Below, in pieces: positions 1-7,130 of a stretch of DNA of 37,851 nucleotides. Below the pieces are notes generated by a model. That model was not told the origin of the DNA, did not search any database, and saw only the letters and a program-made list of their open reading frames with translations. Made by a program: the position numbers and the translations under genes. The stretch comes from an uncultured Bacteroidales bacterium (GTDB lineage Bacteria; Bacteroidota; Bacteroidia; Bacteroidales; Bacteroidaceae): the NCBI GenBank assembly GCA_902768605.1, contig CACXLY010000045.1, positions 1 through 37,851 on the forward strand, read 5' to 3'. Position 1 is the first letter of the stretch, and every line of letters begins with the position of its first letter.

Positions 1-571
1 CAACAGATTAAAGTCTGTTTCTTCCTTAAAGGAAAGAACGTTCTCAAATACAAATCTTAACAGCATAAATCCAGAAATTAAATTGTTACTTACATTTTAC
101 GCCGCAAATTTAACGAAAATTTCTCGAAGGACCAAATTTAATAAGCCATTTTATTAGATATTTAACCAAAATACGTGATTTTTTCGTTTTACGCACCATA
201 AAATTCGCTTCAAAGCCTATTTTCTGCCTGGTTCAATACCGTCAAGACGTAAAAGCCGATAGACCGTCGATTTCGACTTAATACTAAGTTGCTGTTGTAT
301 GGTAGTAATTGTCAATCCACTTTTGTACAAAGAGCTACAGGCCGCTATTTTATCTTTAGGTATTCCCTTTGGTCAATAGAAAAACTACTATTTGCGAAAA
401 GAAAAAAACTATTGTTCGATGGTTTGGTTTAGTTTAGTCCATTGTGATTATATACACAAAATGTTTCGGACAAAACACTTTTCGCTTGTTTGCTCCAATA
501 TTCTGTATTATATAAACAGAGCAAACCAAACAAATATACGGACAGGAATTTGTCTTTTCTCTTTTGGACAG
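1..571. other. AT-rich mobile-element DNA without an intact gene
   Basis: Apart from the helix-turn-helix remnant at 217-372 I see no convincing gene here. A 70-codon plus-strand reading frame at 392-604 has no recognisable domain and runs through the integrase terminator. Base composition is clearly AT-richer than the core genes to the right, as expected of acquired DNA. The element probably continues past the left edge of the window. Confidence 0.4.
217..372 (-). pseudogene. Remnant of a recombinase-type helix-turn-helix domain
   Basis: The minus strand reads 51 codons to a TAG stop. The stretch contains a clear helix-turn-helix pattern: an alanine helix followed by SLYKSGLTITTIQQQLSI and STVYRLLRLDGIEPG, which resembles the C-terminal DNA-binding domain of Hin/resolvase-type serine recombinases or IS-encoded HTH proteins. 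A stop codon lies directly upstream and no ATG is in frame, so no complete gene can be made. It sits on the same strand as the integrase and beyond its terminator. I read it as a decayed piece of a mobile-element gene; the family is a guess from the HTH pattern only. Confidence 0.45.
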
Positions 572-609
572 AAAAATCCCACCAGACATTTATATCATGT
601 CTGATGGGA
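572..609 (-). terminator. Rho-independent terminator of the integrase gene
   Basis: On the minus strand a 12-bp stem (CCCATCAGACAT paired with ATGTCTGGTGGG, one G-U pair, 7-nt loop) is followed by ATTTTTC. It lies about 40 bp past the integrase stop codon in the right orientation. Confidence 0.8.
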
Positions 610-647
610 CTATCAAGTAAAGTGCAGAGAACCTGGTTTTAGGACAG

Positions 648-1871
648 CTATTCCCTACCAAAATTGCTAAATGCATTCAGTTGGTCTGCAACACGCATAA
701 CATCCTGCTCTATCTTCTTATTGGTGATTCGAGCGTATATTTGCGTGGTTTTGATGTTGGTGTGACCCAGTAGTTTTGAAACAGTTTCCATCGGTACACC
801 TTTAGAAAGAAGTAATGTTGCATAAGTATGTCGGGCCATGTGATAGGAGAGCCGTTTCTTAATGCCACACAAATCAGCAATCTCTTTCAGATACGCATTC
901 ATCTTCTGATTTGAAAGTATCGGCAGCAGACGACCATTTCTGTCTGATGATGAATGGTACTTGTTGATAATTTCTCGTGCCACATCGAGTATTGGCACAT
1001 TTTCCGTAATGCTCGTTTTTTGTCTTTTGGTCATAATCCAATCCGTTCCGCCGATGGTTACAATGTTCTGGTCCGTAAGGTTAGATACATCTATATACGC
1101 AAGACCCGTGAAGCATGAGAACACAAAGATATCACGAACATGTTCCAGACGCTTTACATCGAAGCACTTTGACATCAAGACCTCAATCTCTTCTTCAGTA
1201 AGGAATCCTCTGTCAACAGGTTTGAGATGAAATCGCAGGTTGATAAAAGGGTCGTGATCAAGGAAACCGACCTTCTGAGCTTGAATCGTGACCGTCTTCA
1301 GCGACTTCAAGGTCTTGGTGGCGGTGTTCCCCTGCATTCCTCCAACAGTACGAAGATAGATATCAAAATCAGAGATTAATGCAGGAGTCATATCAAAGGG
1401 AGAAACTGAAGCCCAGCCATATTTACTCTTCAAGAAGTTTAGGAAGTGCTTTTTCGTAGCTTTATATTTCTGTACGGTTGCAGCAGATTTCCCATGACCA
1501 ATCTGCTGCTCGACACTATCAATGAAATCCTCATAGAACTCAATAAAATTAGAAATGGCCTTAACTTTTCCGGCATAGATGCCATACAGCTTTTCAACAG
1601 TAAAACTACTATCGCCTTCACGCGACCTGGCTATGTCAAGGATTTTAAGTTCAATCTCATTAAGAGCCATGTTGATGGTTCGCGCACTAGGAGTACGACC
1701 TATAACACGGTCGGTGTCATTGTCCCACATATCCTTGTTAATGAAGAATCCTGTAGAACCGAAATATCTTTTCTCACCATTCATGAACACCCTGATGTTG
1801 ATGGGCGATTCGCCCAACTTGTTAAAGTAGTTCGCTCTCAGATAGAACGAGATTTTCAATTTTGCCTTCAT
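648..1871 (-). CDS. Tyrosine recombinase / site-specific integrase
   Basis: Site-specific integrase of the Bacteroides mobile-element type, about 407 residues. The N-terminus (KISFYLRANYFNKLGESPI) matches the arm-binding domain of this family, a SAM-like core-binding domain follows, and the last 180 residues are the catalytic domain. Visible catalytic residues are the beta-hairpin Lys in TKRQKT, the HMARHTYAT box (His and Arg II), LGHTNIKTT (His III) and the nucleophile Tyr in QIYARI. The usual Arg I position reads FTGLAYIDV, with Ala instead of Arg; loss of Arg I is known in IntDOT-like recombinases. I chose the ATG at 1871 because family members begin with this motif; an in-frame ATG at 1934 would add 21 unrelated residues. 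The gene has its own promoter and terminator and lies next to the 3' end of tRNA-Ser, so it probably integrated the element that extends to the left. Confidence 0.9.
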   Translation of the reverse strand: MKAKLKISFYLRANYFNKLGESPINIRVFMNGEKRYFGSTGFFINKDMWDNDTDRVIGRTPSARTINMALNEIELKILDIARSREGDSSFTVEKLYGIYAGKVKAISNFIEFYEDFIDSVEQQIGHGKSAATVQKYKATKKHFLNFLKSKYGWASVSPFDMTPALISDFDIYLRTVGGMQGNTATKTLKSLKTVTIQAQKVGFLDHDPFINLRFHLKPVDRGFLTEEEIEVLMSKCFDVKRLEHVRDIFVFSCFTGLAYIDVSNLTDQNIVTIGGTDWIMTKRQKTSITENVPILDVAREIINKYHSSSDRNGRLLPILSNQKMNAYLKEIADLCGIKKRLSYHMARHTYATLLLSKGVPMETVSKLLGHTNIKTTQIYARITNKKIEQDVMRVADQLNAFSNFGRE

Positions 1872-1917
1872 ACGATAAATCTTTTTAATGCAGTTTTTCG
1901 TGCCTTTATGGATGCTT

Positions 1918-2095
1918 TGTGTTACAGGAAACACTCAGAATCAACCCACATTCGTTAGCTTGAAACAATCTGCAAAGTTAAACATAAATATCTTATGCTC
2001 AAAGATTTAGCAAAGTCAATATCGTAGTCATTTTGTAGTCTTGTGTTACATTTTTCTGTAGCACAAAAAGTGTAACACTACGTGTAACACAAGAC
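1918..2095. repeat. Four TGTGTTAC/GTAACACA sites, putative integrase arm-type sites
   Basis: Copies of TGTGTTACA or its complement lie at 1918-1926, 2042-2050, 2071-2078 (shorter) and 2083-2091. The second and fourth form a perfect 13-bp inverted repeat (2038-2050 and 2083-2095). They surround the integrase promoter and lie between integrase and tRNA-Ser, where arm-type binding sites of a tyrosine recombinase, or an operator for its own control, would be expected. The role is inferred from position. Confidence 0.45.
1973..2003 (-). promoter_or_regulatory. Bacteroidota-type promoter of the integrase
   Basis: TTTG at 2003-2000 and TAACTTTG at 1980-1973 are separated by 19 bp, matching the Bacteroidota -33/-7 consensus. 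Transcription would start about 1965, upstream of both candidate start codons. Confidence 0.65.
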
Positions 2096-2189
2096 TGACT
2101 AACAGATGACTATTTGACCCCATATCAGGTGGTCAGACGATGGTCACTCCATCATTCGAAAGTAGAGAAGGACACTTTTAAGACAAAAT

Positions 2190-2224
2190 AAAAGCGTTGT
2201 AAATCAAAGATTTACAACGCTTTT
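2190..2224. terminator. Perfect 16-bp hairpin, probably bidirectional terminator
   Basis: Arms 2190-2205 and 2209-2224 are perfectly complementary with a 3-nt loop. The plus strand continues CTGTTTTTTA; the minus strand continues with ATTTTG. It lies about 80 bp beyond the 3' end of the tRNA-Ser gene and can end its transcript. It also marks a possible edge of the integrated element. Confidence 0.6.
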
Positions 2225-2302
2225 CTGTTTTTTAGCAACTTAATGACCTGTTTGGGTTGAACTTTGATTGACTTCCCTAAAAGTCATCTATTTTGCTCTC
2301 AG

Positions 2303-2387
2303 CGGAGAGAGAGGGATTCGAACCCCCGGTGCCTCTCAGCACGCCGGTTTTCAAGACCGGTGTAATCGACCACTCTACCATCTCTCC
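2303..2387 (-). tRNA. tRNA-Ser (anticodon UGA)
   Basis: An 85-nt class II tRNA: 7-bp acceptor stem GGAGAGA/TCTCTCC, anticodon stem ACCGG/CCGGT around a CTTGAAA loop giving anticodon TGA, a long variable arm, and a TTCGAAT T-loop. The discriminator base is G, as is usual for serine tRNAs. CCA is not encoded. The 3' end faces the integrase, so this gene is the likely attachment site of the element to the left. Confidence 0.95.
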
Positions 2388-2447
2388 GATTTTTTGAACT
2401 GTGCAAACTTTTCCCGCTTTTTCTTTGTTAAGTTGTCAGAAAAGCCA

Positions 2448-2597
2448 TTATTGAGGCGTTTCTTCCTCTTCCTGTTCCCCATGATGAGGGTCGGGGAAGC
2501 GCTTGTCGCCGTTGCTGACCTGCTCGTCCCACGGCTTGACGGTCTTCAGATCGCCAGTCTGGTCGTCTTTTCTTGCCCAATACGTTCCGAGTCCCAT
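2448..2597 (-). CDS. Small conserved-looking hydrophilic protein (49 aa)
   Basis: A 49-codon frame beginning MGLGTYWARKDDQTGDLK and ending in an acidic EQEEEETPQ tail. It has no signal peptide or membrane segment and is rich in charged residues and in Trp and His. Support for a real gene: a good Bacteroidota promoter (TTGG, 19 bp, TACTTTTG) lies 27 bp upstream of the ATG, and the peptide has normal protein composition while the overlapping frames do not. It is followed on the same strand by tRNA-Ser. I do not recognise a named family; the function is unknown. Confidence 0.6.
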   Translation of the reverse strand: MGLGTYWARKDDQTGDLKTVKPWDEQVSNGDKRFPDPHHGEQEEEETPQ

Positions 2598-2623
2598 AGT
2601 GCAAATCTTTTGGTTTCCACGTG

Positions 2624-2654
2624 CAAAAGTACGAAAAATATCCTTTCAAACCAA
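2624..2654 (-). promoter_or_regulatory. Bacteroidota-type promoter of the 49-aa gene and perhaps tRNA-Ser
   Basis: TTGG at 2654-2651 and TACTTTTG at 2631-2624 are spaced by 19 bp. The predicted transcript start lies a few bases before the ATG at 2597. Confidence 0.6.
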
Positions 2655-2714
2655 GAGCGAGATGGTTAAAAAGGTTAAATTGCACGGCAAAACAGGCACT
2701 TTTCTCCCTTTTAT

Positions 2715-2746
2715 GTTGCAGGAATGCATAGTAATGCGTATCTTTG
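2715..2746 (+). promoter_or_regulatory. Bacteroidota-type promoter of the outer-membrane protein gene
   Basis: TTG at 2716-2718 and TATCTTTG at 2739-2746 are separated by 20 bp. The start codon of the gene is 44 bp downstream. Confidence 0.65.
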
Positions 2747-2789
2747 CACTTGATTTAATTCACTCAATTACTAACTAAACAATGTTATT

Positions 2790-3302
2790 ATGAAAGCATT
2801 TAAGTTTCTTGTTGCTGCAATGGCAATGGCTTTTGCGATGAGTGCAAATGCAAAGGTTTTCGAGGACAATCACTTCTCTCTTAATGCGAACGTCGGTTCT
2901 TACGGTCCTTCGACTGCCGGCTTCGGACTTGGCGTAGCCTTCCAGACTGGCATTTACGAAAACGACTGGGTTACATTGGATTGGGATGTGCTGCACTTTG
3001 AGTGGGACGCTCCCTTCAACTCTCCCGGCGATGCTGACCAGCTGAGTTTCAAGACGGGTCTGCGTGCCTTCAGCCCCTCGTTTGCCAACGACCACCTGCG
3101 CGTCTACACGAATCTGGATATGGGTTATGTTCTGGGCCTGACGAATATTGACAAGGTGAGGTCGAGCCATTTCTTCGGCCTGACTTACGGCTTGGGTCTG
3201 CAGCTCAACAAGAAGTGGTCTCTCGGCTACACGTTAAGCTACATAAAGAACGGCGACGGCAGCGGCAAGAGCCACTATGCAACCATCGGCTACACGCTCT
3301 AA
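2790..3302 (+). CDS. Small outer-membrane beta-barrel-like protein
   Basis: A 170-residue protein with a clear Sec signal peptide (MKAFKFLVAAMAMAFAMSANA, cleavage after residue 21). The mature part alternates polar and aromatic or aliphatic residues and is rich in Gly, Tyr, Trp and Asn, typical of an 8-stranded beta-barrel, with strand-like segments such as WSLGYTLSYIKNG and a hydrophobic C-terminal YTL end that fits Bam recognition. It is a monocistronic unit with its own promoter and a strong terminator. I recognise the general type (OmpW/porin-like fold) but not a named family, and no substrate can be deduced. Confidence 0.75.
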   Translation: MKAFKFLVAAMAMAFAMSANAKVFEDNHFSLNANVGSYGPSTAGFGLGVAFQTGIYENDWVTLDWDVLHFEWDAPFNSPGDADQLSFKTGLRAFSPSFANDHLRVYTNLDMGYVLGLTNIDKVRSSHFFGLTYGLGLQLNKKWSLGYTLSYIKNGDGSGKSHYATIGYTL

Positions 3303-3337
3303 GCCGAACAGCCACACATTTTTAATAATAGGGAAAG

Positions 3338-3382
3338 ACTCGGGAACTGCCCACTTAGGGTGGTTCCCGAGTTTTCTTTTTG
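3338..3382 (+). terminator. Rho-independent terminator after the outer-membrane protein
   Basis: A 10-bp perfect stem (ACTCGGGAAC, 3338-3347, with GTTCCCGAGT, 3363-3372) is followed by TTTCTTTTT. Confidence 0.85.
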
Positions 3383-3452
3383 AGAAATATCCTGACAAGT
3401 TTTTTATTTCCTTGTGTAGGAAGATGGGATGCGTAATGAGGCGCTTCGAGTT

Positions 3453-3540
3453 CCCACACGTGGGAAAGGCCAACGCTACACGTGGGAAAGCCCTTCGCAA
3501 CACGTTGCGATTGCTATCGCGACACGTCGAATTTATCGAT
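3453..3540. repeat. 22-bp-period tandem array, locus 1
   Basis: Four units start at 3453, 3475, 3497 and 3519, exactly 22 bp apart. Each has ACACGT at the same place in the unit and most begin GC; units 1 and 2 share ACACGTGGGAAA, while 3 and 4 have diverged. The block lies between the outer-membrane protein terminator and purM. The CACGTGGGAAA core recurs as its complement in the arrays at 15415-15546 and 36747-36834. Confidence 0.7.
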
Positions 3541-3795
3541 GAAACCGCATGTTTTTGCTCAGAAATCACTTATTATCTGTCCTTTTTCACCTGTGCCGTC
3601 GGAGCCTCCGTTTTGTAAGGTTTTGATTCATAACGTGCTGCAAAAACTCGCTCAAAATGACCCTCGGGGACACTTCTGGTCGTCCGTCGCAATTTTCATG
3701 ATAAGAGGATGCCTTTTTCGAGAAATCCCTTGACAGAATTGACGTGAAGAGATGGTCGGTGCCTTGTATGCCTTGCAACAATTAAGCGTCAAGAA
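3541..3795. other. Intergenic region without a gene
   Basis: No reading frame here has coding character, and I see no further RNA gene or hairpin of note. The purM promoter follows at its right end. Confidence 0.5.
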
Positions 3796-3827
3796 TTTGC
3801 AAATATAAGATAATTCTATTATCTTTG
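3796..3827 (+). promoter_or_regulatory. Bacteroidota-type promoter of purM
   Basis: TTTG at 3796-3799 and TATCTTTG at 3820-3827 are spaced by 20 bp. This rules out a TTG start at 3825, which lies inside the -7 box, and supports the ATG at 3858. Confidence 0.75.
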
Positions 3828-3857
3828 CAGTCGGAAACAAACAGATACGTCATATTT

Positions 3858-5111
3858 ATGGACAATCAACGCTATATGATGCGAGGTGTGAGCGCTGCAA
3901 AAGAGGACGTTCACAACGCGATAAAAAACATCGACAAAGGCATATTCCCGCAGGCCTTCTGTAAGATTATCCCGGACATCCTGGGCGGTGACCCGGAGTA
4001 CTGCAACATCATGCACGCAGATGGTGCTGGCACTAAGTCGAGCCTCGCCTATATGTATTGGAAGGAGACGGGCGACCTGAGCGTATGGAAGGGCATTGCT
4101 CAGGACGCGCTCATCATGAACACGGACGACCTGCTCTGTGTGGGCGCCGTGGATAACATATTGGTTTCCTCGACGATAGGCCGCAACAAGATGCTCATTC
4201 CGGGTGAGGTCATCTCGGCCATCATCAGCGGAACGGACGAGTTGATGCAGGAGTTGCGCGACATGGGGATAGGCATCTACGGCACGGGCGGCGAGACAGC
4301 CGACGTGGGCGACCTCGTGAGGACCATCATCGTGGATAGCACGGTGACTTGCCGCATGAAGCGAAGCGACGTCATCGACAACGCAAACATCCGCCCGGGC
4401 GATGTCATAGTGGGCCTTTCCTCTTGTGGTCAAGCCACTTACGAGAAGGAGTACAACGGCGGCATGGGCAGCAACGGACTGACCTCCGCCCGCCATGACG
4501 TCTTCGCCAAGTACCTGGCGGAAAAGTATCCCGAAAGCTACGACCACGCCGTGCCTGAGGAGCTGGTGTATAGCGGACGCTATCGCTTAAATGAAGAATT
4601 AAGAATGAAGAATGAAGAATTTCCTGCCGGACAGGAATGCAACACGGGTAAGACCACGGCGGCAATAGATTCTTCATTCTTCATCCTTCATCCTTCATTG
4701 CCAAACGTCGGCAAACTCGTCCTCTCTCCCACACGTACCTACGCCCCGGTCGTCAGGAAGATGCTCGACGAGCTACGCCCCAGGATACACGGCATGGTGC
4801 ATTGCACGGGCGGCGCACAGACGAAAATCCTCCATTTCATCGGTGAAAACTGCCGCGTCGTCAAGGATAATATGTTCCCCGTCCCGCCGTTGTTCCAGAT
4901 CATTCAAGACTGCAGCGGCACCGATTGGTCGGAGATGTATAAGGTCTTCAACATGGGCCATCGCCTCGAGGTCTATGTCGCTCCCGAGGATGCAGAGCGA
5001 GTCATCAGCATCTCGAAGAGCTTCAACATCGACGCGCAAGTGGTCGGCCGCATCGAGGAAGGCAGAAAGAGCCTCCTCATTAAGAGCCAGTACGGGGAGT
5101 TCGAATACTAA
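3858..5111 (+). CDS. purM: Phosphoribosylformylglycinamidine cyclo-ligase (AIR synthase)
   Basis: Cytosolic AIR synthase of purine biosynthesis, converting FGAM to AIR with ATP; 417 residues. The Bacteroidota form is recognisable throughout: RGVSAAKEDVHNAIKNID, IMHADGAGTKSSLAYMY (metal/substrate loop), DALIMNTDDLLCVGA, TGGETADVGD, NGGMGSNGLTSARHDVF, HCTGGAQTKI and VFNMGHRLEVY. The start at ATG 3858 follows from the promoter position. About residues 245-281, between VYSGRYRL and NVGKLVLSP, a segment of roughly 37 residues is encoded by an inverted repeat of the intergenic type; homologues that I remember have a shorter linker here. The frame stays open, and the site is in a variable loop, so the enzyme is probably functional. 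It heads a co-oriented block with small membrane proteins, prfA and pyrF. Confidence 0.93.
   Translation: MDNQRYMMRGVSAAKEDVHNAIKNIDKGIFPQAFCKIIPDILGGDPEYCNIMHADGAGTKSSLAYMYWKETGDLSVWKGIAQDALIMNTDDLLCVGAVDNILVSSTIGRNKMLIPGEVISAIISGTDELMQELRDMGIGIYGTGGETADVGDLVRTIIVDSTVTCRMKRSDVIDNANIRPGDVIVGLSSCGQATYEKEYNGGMGSNGLTSARHDVFAKYLAEKYPESYDHAVPEELVYSGRYRLNEELRMKNEEFPAGQECNTGKTTAAIDSSFFILHPSLPNVGKLVLSPTRTYAPVVRKMLDELRPRIHGMVHCTGGAQTKILHFIGENCRVVKDNMFPVPPLFQIIQDCSGTDWSEMYKVFNMGHRLEVYVAPEDAERVISISKSFNIDAQVVGRIEEGRKSLLIKSQYGEFEY
4589..4700. repeat. Inverted-repeat element inserted in frame in purM
   Basis: The left arm (4589-4621) is a run of AAGAATGAAGAAT-type units and the right arm (4669-4700) is its complement, ATTCTTCATTCTTCATCC-type. 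Between them is a small palindrome, TTCCTG..CAGGAA (4621-4637). The same AAGAATTAAGAAT motif is common between genes in this window (17940, 22383, 36979). Here it adds codons without a stop or frameshift. Confidence 0.65.
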
Positions 5112-5115
5112 AGAC

Positions 5116-5334
5116 ATGAAAAACGTAAAGATTACGAACTATACTACCAAAGACTGGCTCAAGCAAATGGGCGTCGGCTTCTGCATCATCGGTCTTGGAA
5201 TGTTTGCCATTCGCTCGTTTCTGGACGACAAGGACTACATCGCCAGCATAGCAGGCCTTGTGGGTTTGGCCGGTTGGTGTGTGGTAGATTATATCTTACG
5301 GAAAGACATAGAGAAACGCAACCCTCAAGAATAA
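5116..5334 (+). CDS. Small membrane protein (72 aa)
   Basis: The ATG is 5 bp after the purM stop. The 72-residue product starts MKNVKITNYTTKDWLKQMGVG and has two hydrophobic stretches (about residues 19-30 and 40-61) with a charged C-terminus (RKDIEKRNPQE). It is probably an inner-membrane protein co-transcribed with purM. No family is recognised. Confidence 0.7.
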   Translation: MKNVKITNYTTKDWLKQMGVGFCIIGLGMFAIRSFLDDKDYIASIAGLVGLAGWCVVDYILRKDIEKRNPQE

Positions 5335-5341
5335 CAGAACT

Positions 5342-5452
5342 ATGGAATACATATTTTTAGCAGCGCTACTCGTCGTCATGTTCTTCGCATGGCGTCAGTT
5401 CTACCTCACACATAAGAAAAAGAACAACAAGCATAAGCACCATGCCTCTTAG
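5342..5452 (+). CDS. Single-pass membrane microprotein (36 aa)
   Basis: A 36-codon frame, MEYIFLAALLVVMFFAWRQF followed by a very basic tail rich in Lys and His. One N-terminal membrane helix and a positive-inside tail give a plausible membrane microprotein. It begins 7 bp after the previous stop and ends 8 bp before the next start, so its packing in the operon supports it. Function unknown. Confidence 0.6.
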   Translation: MEYIFLAALLVVMFFAWRQFYLTHKKKNNKHKHHAS

Positions 5453-5460
5453 CATTAGCT

Positions 5461-5742
5461 ATGATACCTCGAATAAAGTCATTTTGTCCCCTTGAGGACT
5501 ACCTGTTGAGAGTCGTGTTCGACGATGGGCGCATCGTGACGTATGACTTGAAAGACGATATCCGCACGATTCCCGACTTCCGTGCCTTGGAGACGGAGTG
5601 CGGTCTCTTTCAGAATGCGCAGCTCGATGCCAGCCGTACCTGCATCTCTTGGAACGACAGAATAGACTTGCCGAGTGACACGATATATGAATACGGGACA
5701 GATGAGGACACAGGATGCCTCAGTGTAGCCGAGGCAGAATGA
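5461..5742 (+). CDS. DUF2442 family protein
   Basis: A 93-residue soluble protein. The pattern LRVVFDDGRIVTYDLKDDI, FRALETECGLFQNAQLD, CISWNDRIDLPSDTIYEYG matches the DUF2442 fold (a small beta-rich domain with the 'W...idL..d.iYe' C-terminal motif). Members often occur in toxin-antitoxin-like pairs with DUF4160 proteins, but no partner is next to it here. It lies in the purM-prfA block. Role unknown. Confidence 0.8.
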   Translation: MIPRIKSFCPLEDYLLRVVFDDGRIVTYDLKDDIRTIPDFRALETECGLFQNAQLDASRTCISWNDRIDLPSDTIYEYGTDEDTGCLSVAEAE

Positions 5743-5762
5743 CTAATATAAATAAAGGATTA

Positions 5763-6872
5763 ATGGAAAACAATCATCTCTTGGATAAGCTTGACGGGCT
5801 TGTGAGCCGCTTTGAGGAGGTCAGCACGCTCATTACTGACCCGGCCGTCATTGCCGATCAGAAGCGCTACGTCAAGCTGACCAAGGAATACAAAGACCTC
5901 GGGAAGATAGTCGAGGCACGAAAGGAATACATCGGCTGCTTGCAGAACGTGGCCGACGCCAAGGAGATGCTCGCCATCGAGGAAGATGCCGAGACGAAGG
6001 AGATGCTGCGTGAAGAGCTCTCACAGAGCGAGAAGCGCATCCCCGAGCTTGAGGAAGAGATAAAGCTTCTGCTTGTACCCGCCGACCCCGAAGACGACAA
6101 GAACATCGTGCTCGAAATACGTGGCGGCACGGGCGGCGACGAGGCGGCCCTCTTCGCGGGTGACCTTTTCCGCATGTACTCAAAGTTTTTCGAGATGAAA
6201 GGCTGGAAGATGGCGGTGAGCAGCTATAGCGAGGGAGCCGTCGGCGGCTACAAGGAAATAGTCTGCTCCGTGACGGGCGAAGGCGTCTATGGTATCATGA
6301 AGTATGAGAGCGGCGTGCATCGCGTGCAGCGCGTCCCTGTCACGGAGACGCAGGGCCGTGTGCATACCTCCGCCGCTACGGTTGCAGTCCTGCCCGAAGC
6401 CCAGGAGTTCGATGTGGAAATCAATGAGGGAGCCATCAAGTGGGACACGTTTAGAAGCAGCGGCGCCGGAGGTCAGAACGTCAACAAAGTCGAGTCGGGT
6501 GTCCGTGCCCGATACATTTGGCGCAATCCCTTCACCAATCAGGACGAGGAAATCCTCGTGGAGTGTACCGAGACGCGCGACCAGCCGAAGAACAAGGAAA
6601 GGGCATTGGCCCGCCTCCGCACCTTCATCTACGACAAGGAGCATCAGAAATACCTCGACGACATCGCGTCGAAGCGCAAGACGATGGTCTCGACGGGCGA
6701 CCGCTCGGCAAAGATACGGACGTACAACTATCCGCAAGGCCGCATCACCGACCACCGCATCGGCTACACCATCTATAACCTGCCCTCCTTCATGGACGGC
6801 AATATCCAGGACTGCATCGACCACTTGATTGTGGCAGAGAATGCAGAGAGACTCAAGGAATCTGAACTTTAA
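5763..6872 (+). CDS. prfA: Peptide chain release factor 1
   Basis: Release factor 1 recognises UAA and UAG and triggers peptidyl-tRNA hydrolysis in the ribosome. The 369-residue product has the coiled N-terminal domain, RGGTGGDEAALFAGDLFRMY, the codon-recognition tripeptide in VQRVPVTETQGRVHTS (PVT, the RF1-type PxT; RF2 would have SPF) and the catalytic GGQ loop in SSGAGGQNVNKVESGVR. It ends with the family's DHRIGYTIYNLP segment. The start at 5763 (MENNHLLDKLDGL) fits the family; an upstream in-frame start would overlap the DUF2442 gene. Confidence 0.96.
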   Translation: MENNHLLDKLDGLVSRFEEVSTLITDPAVIADQKRYVKLTKEYKDLGKIVEARKEYIGCLQNVADAKEMLAIEEDAETKEMLREELSQSEKRIPELEEEIKLLLVPADPEDDKNIVLEIRGGTGGDEAALFAGDLFRMYSKFFEMKGWKMAVSSYSEGAVGGYKEIVCSVTGEGVYGIMKYESGVHRVQRVPVTETQGRVHTSAATVAVLPEAQEFDVEINEGAIKWDTFRSSGAGGQNVNKVESGVRARYIWRNPFTNQDEEILVECTETRDQPKNKERALARLRTFIYDKEHQKYLDDIASKRKTMVSTGDRSAKIRTYNYPQGRITDHRIGYTIYNLPSFMDGNIQDCIDHLIVAENAERLKESEL

Positions 6873-6887
6873 AAAATACAATACAAT

Positions 6888-7130
6888 ATGGGATTTTGGA
6901 AAGATGTAAAGCAAGAATGGACGTGGGCTGGCATTAAGGCCGACTTTAGGGAGCATTGGCCGGACTTAATTGCAATAGTTGTGGCGGGACTGTTTACTCC
7001 CGCCGTACAGGAATGGCTCGGGTGGGAAGAAAACACATGGGCTTTCTTCGGAGTCTGGATAGTGATTGCCGTGGCCACAGCCGTAGTGATAGGCTTAATA
7101 AGAGTCATCGTAGAGAAACTTAACACATGA
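6888..7130 (+). CDS. Small membrane protein upstream of pyrF (80 aa)
   Basis: The 80-residue product begins with an amphipathic, Trp-rich segment ([20 protein letters not shown]) and has two hydrophobic helices (about residues 26-42 and 51-72). Its stop overlaps the pyrF start by 4 bp (ATGA), so it is translationally coupled to pyrF. I do not recognise a family. Confidence 0.75.
   Translation: MGFWKDVKQEWTWAGIKADFREHWPDLIAIVVAGLFTPAVQEWLGWEENTWAFFGVWIVIAVATAVVIGLIRVIVEKLNT

Noticed and set aside
392..604. A 70-codon plus-strand frame in the mobile element
   Set aside because: It has no domain, an odd composition and passes through the integrase terminator.
2268..2669. A 133-codon plus-strand frame
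   Set aside because: It reads through the complement of tRNA-Ser and through the better-supported minus-strand 49-codon gene.
3825..3857. A TTG start for purM at 3825
   Set aside because: That codon lies inside the -7 promoter box, so it would not be in the transcript.
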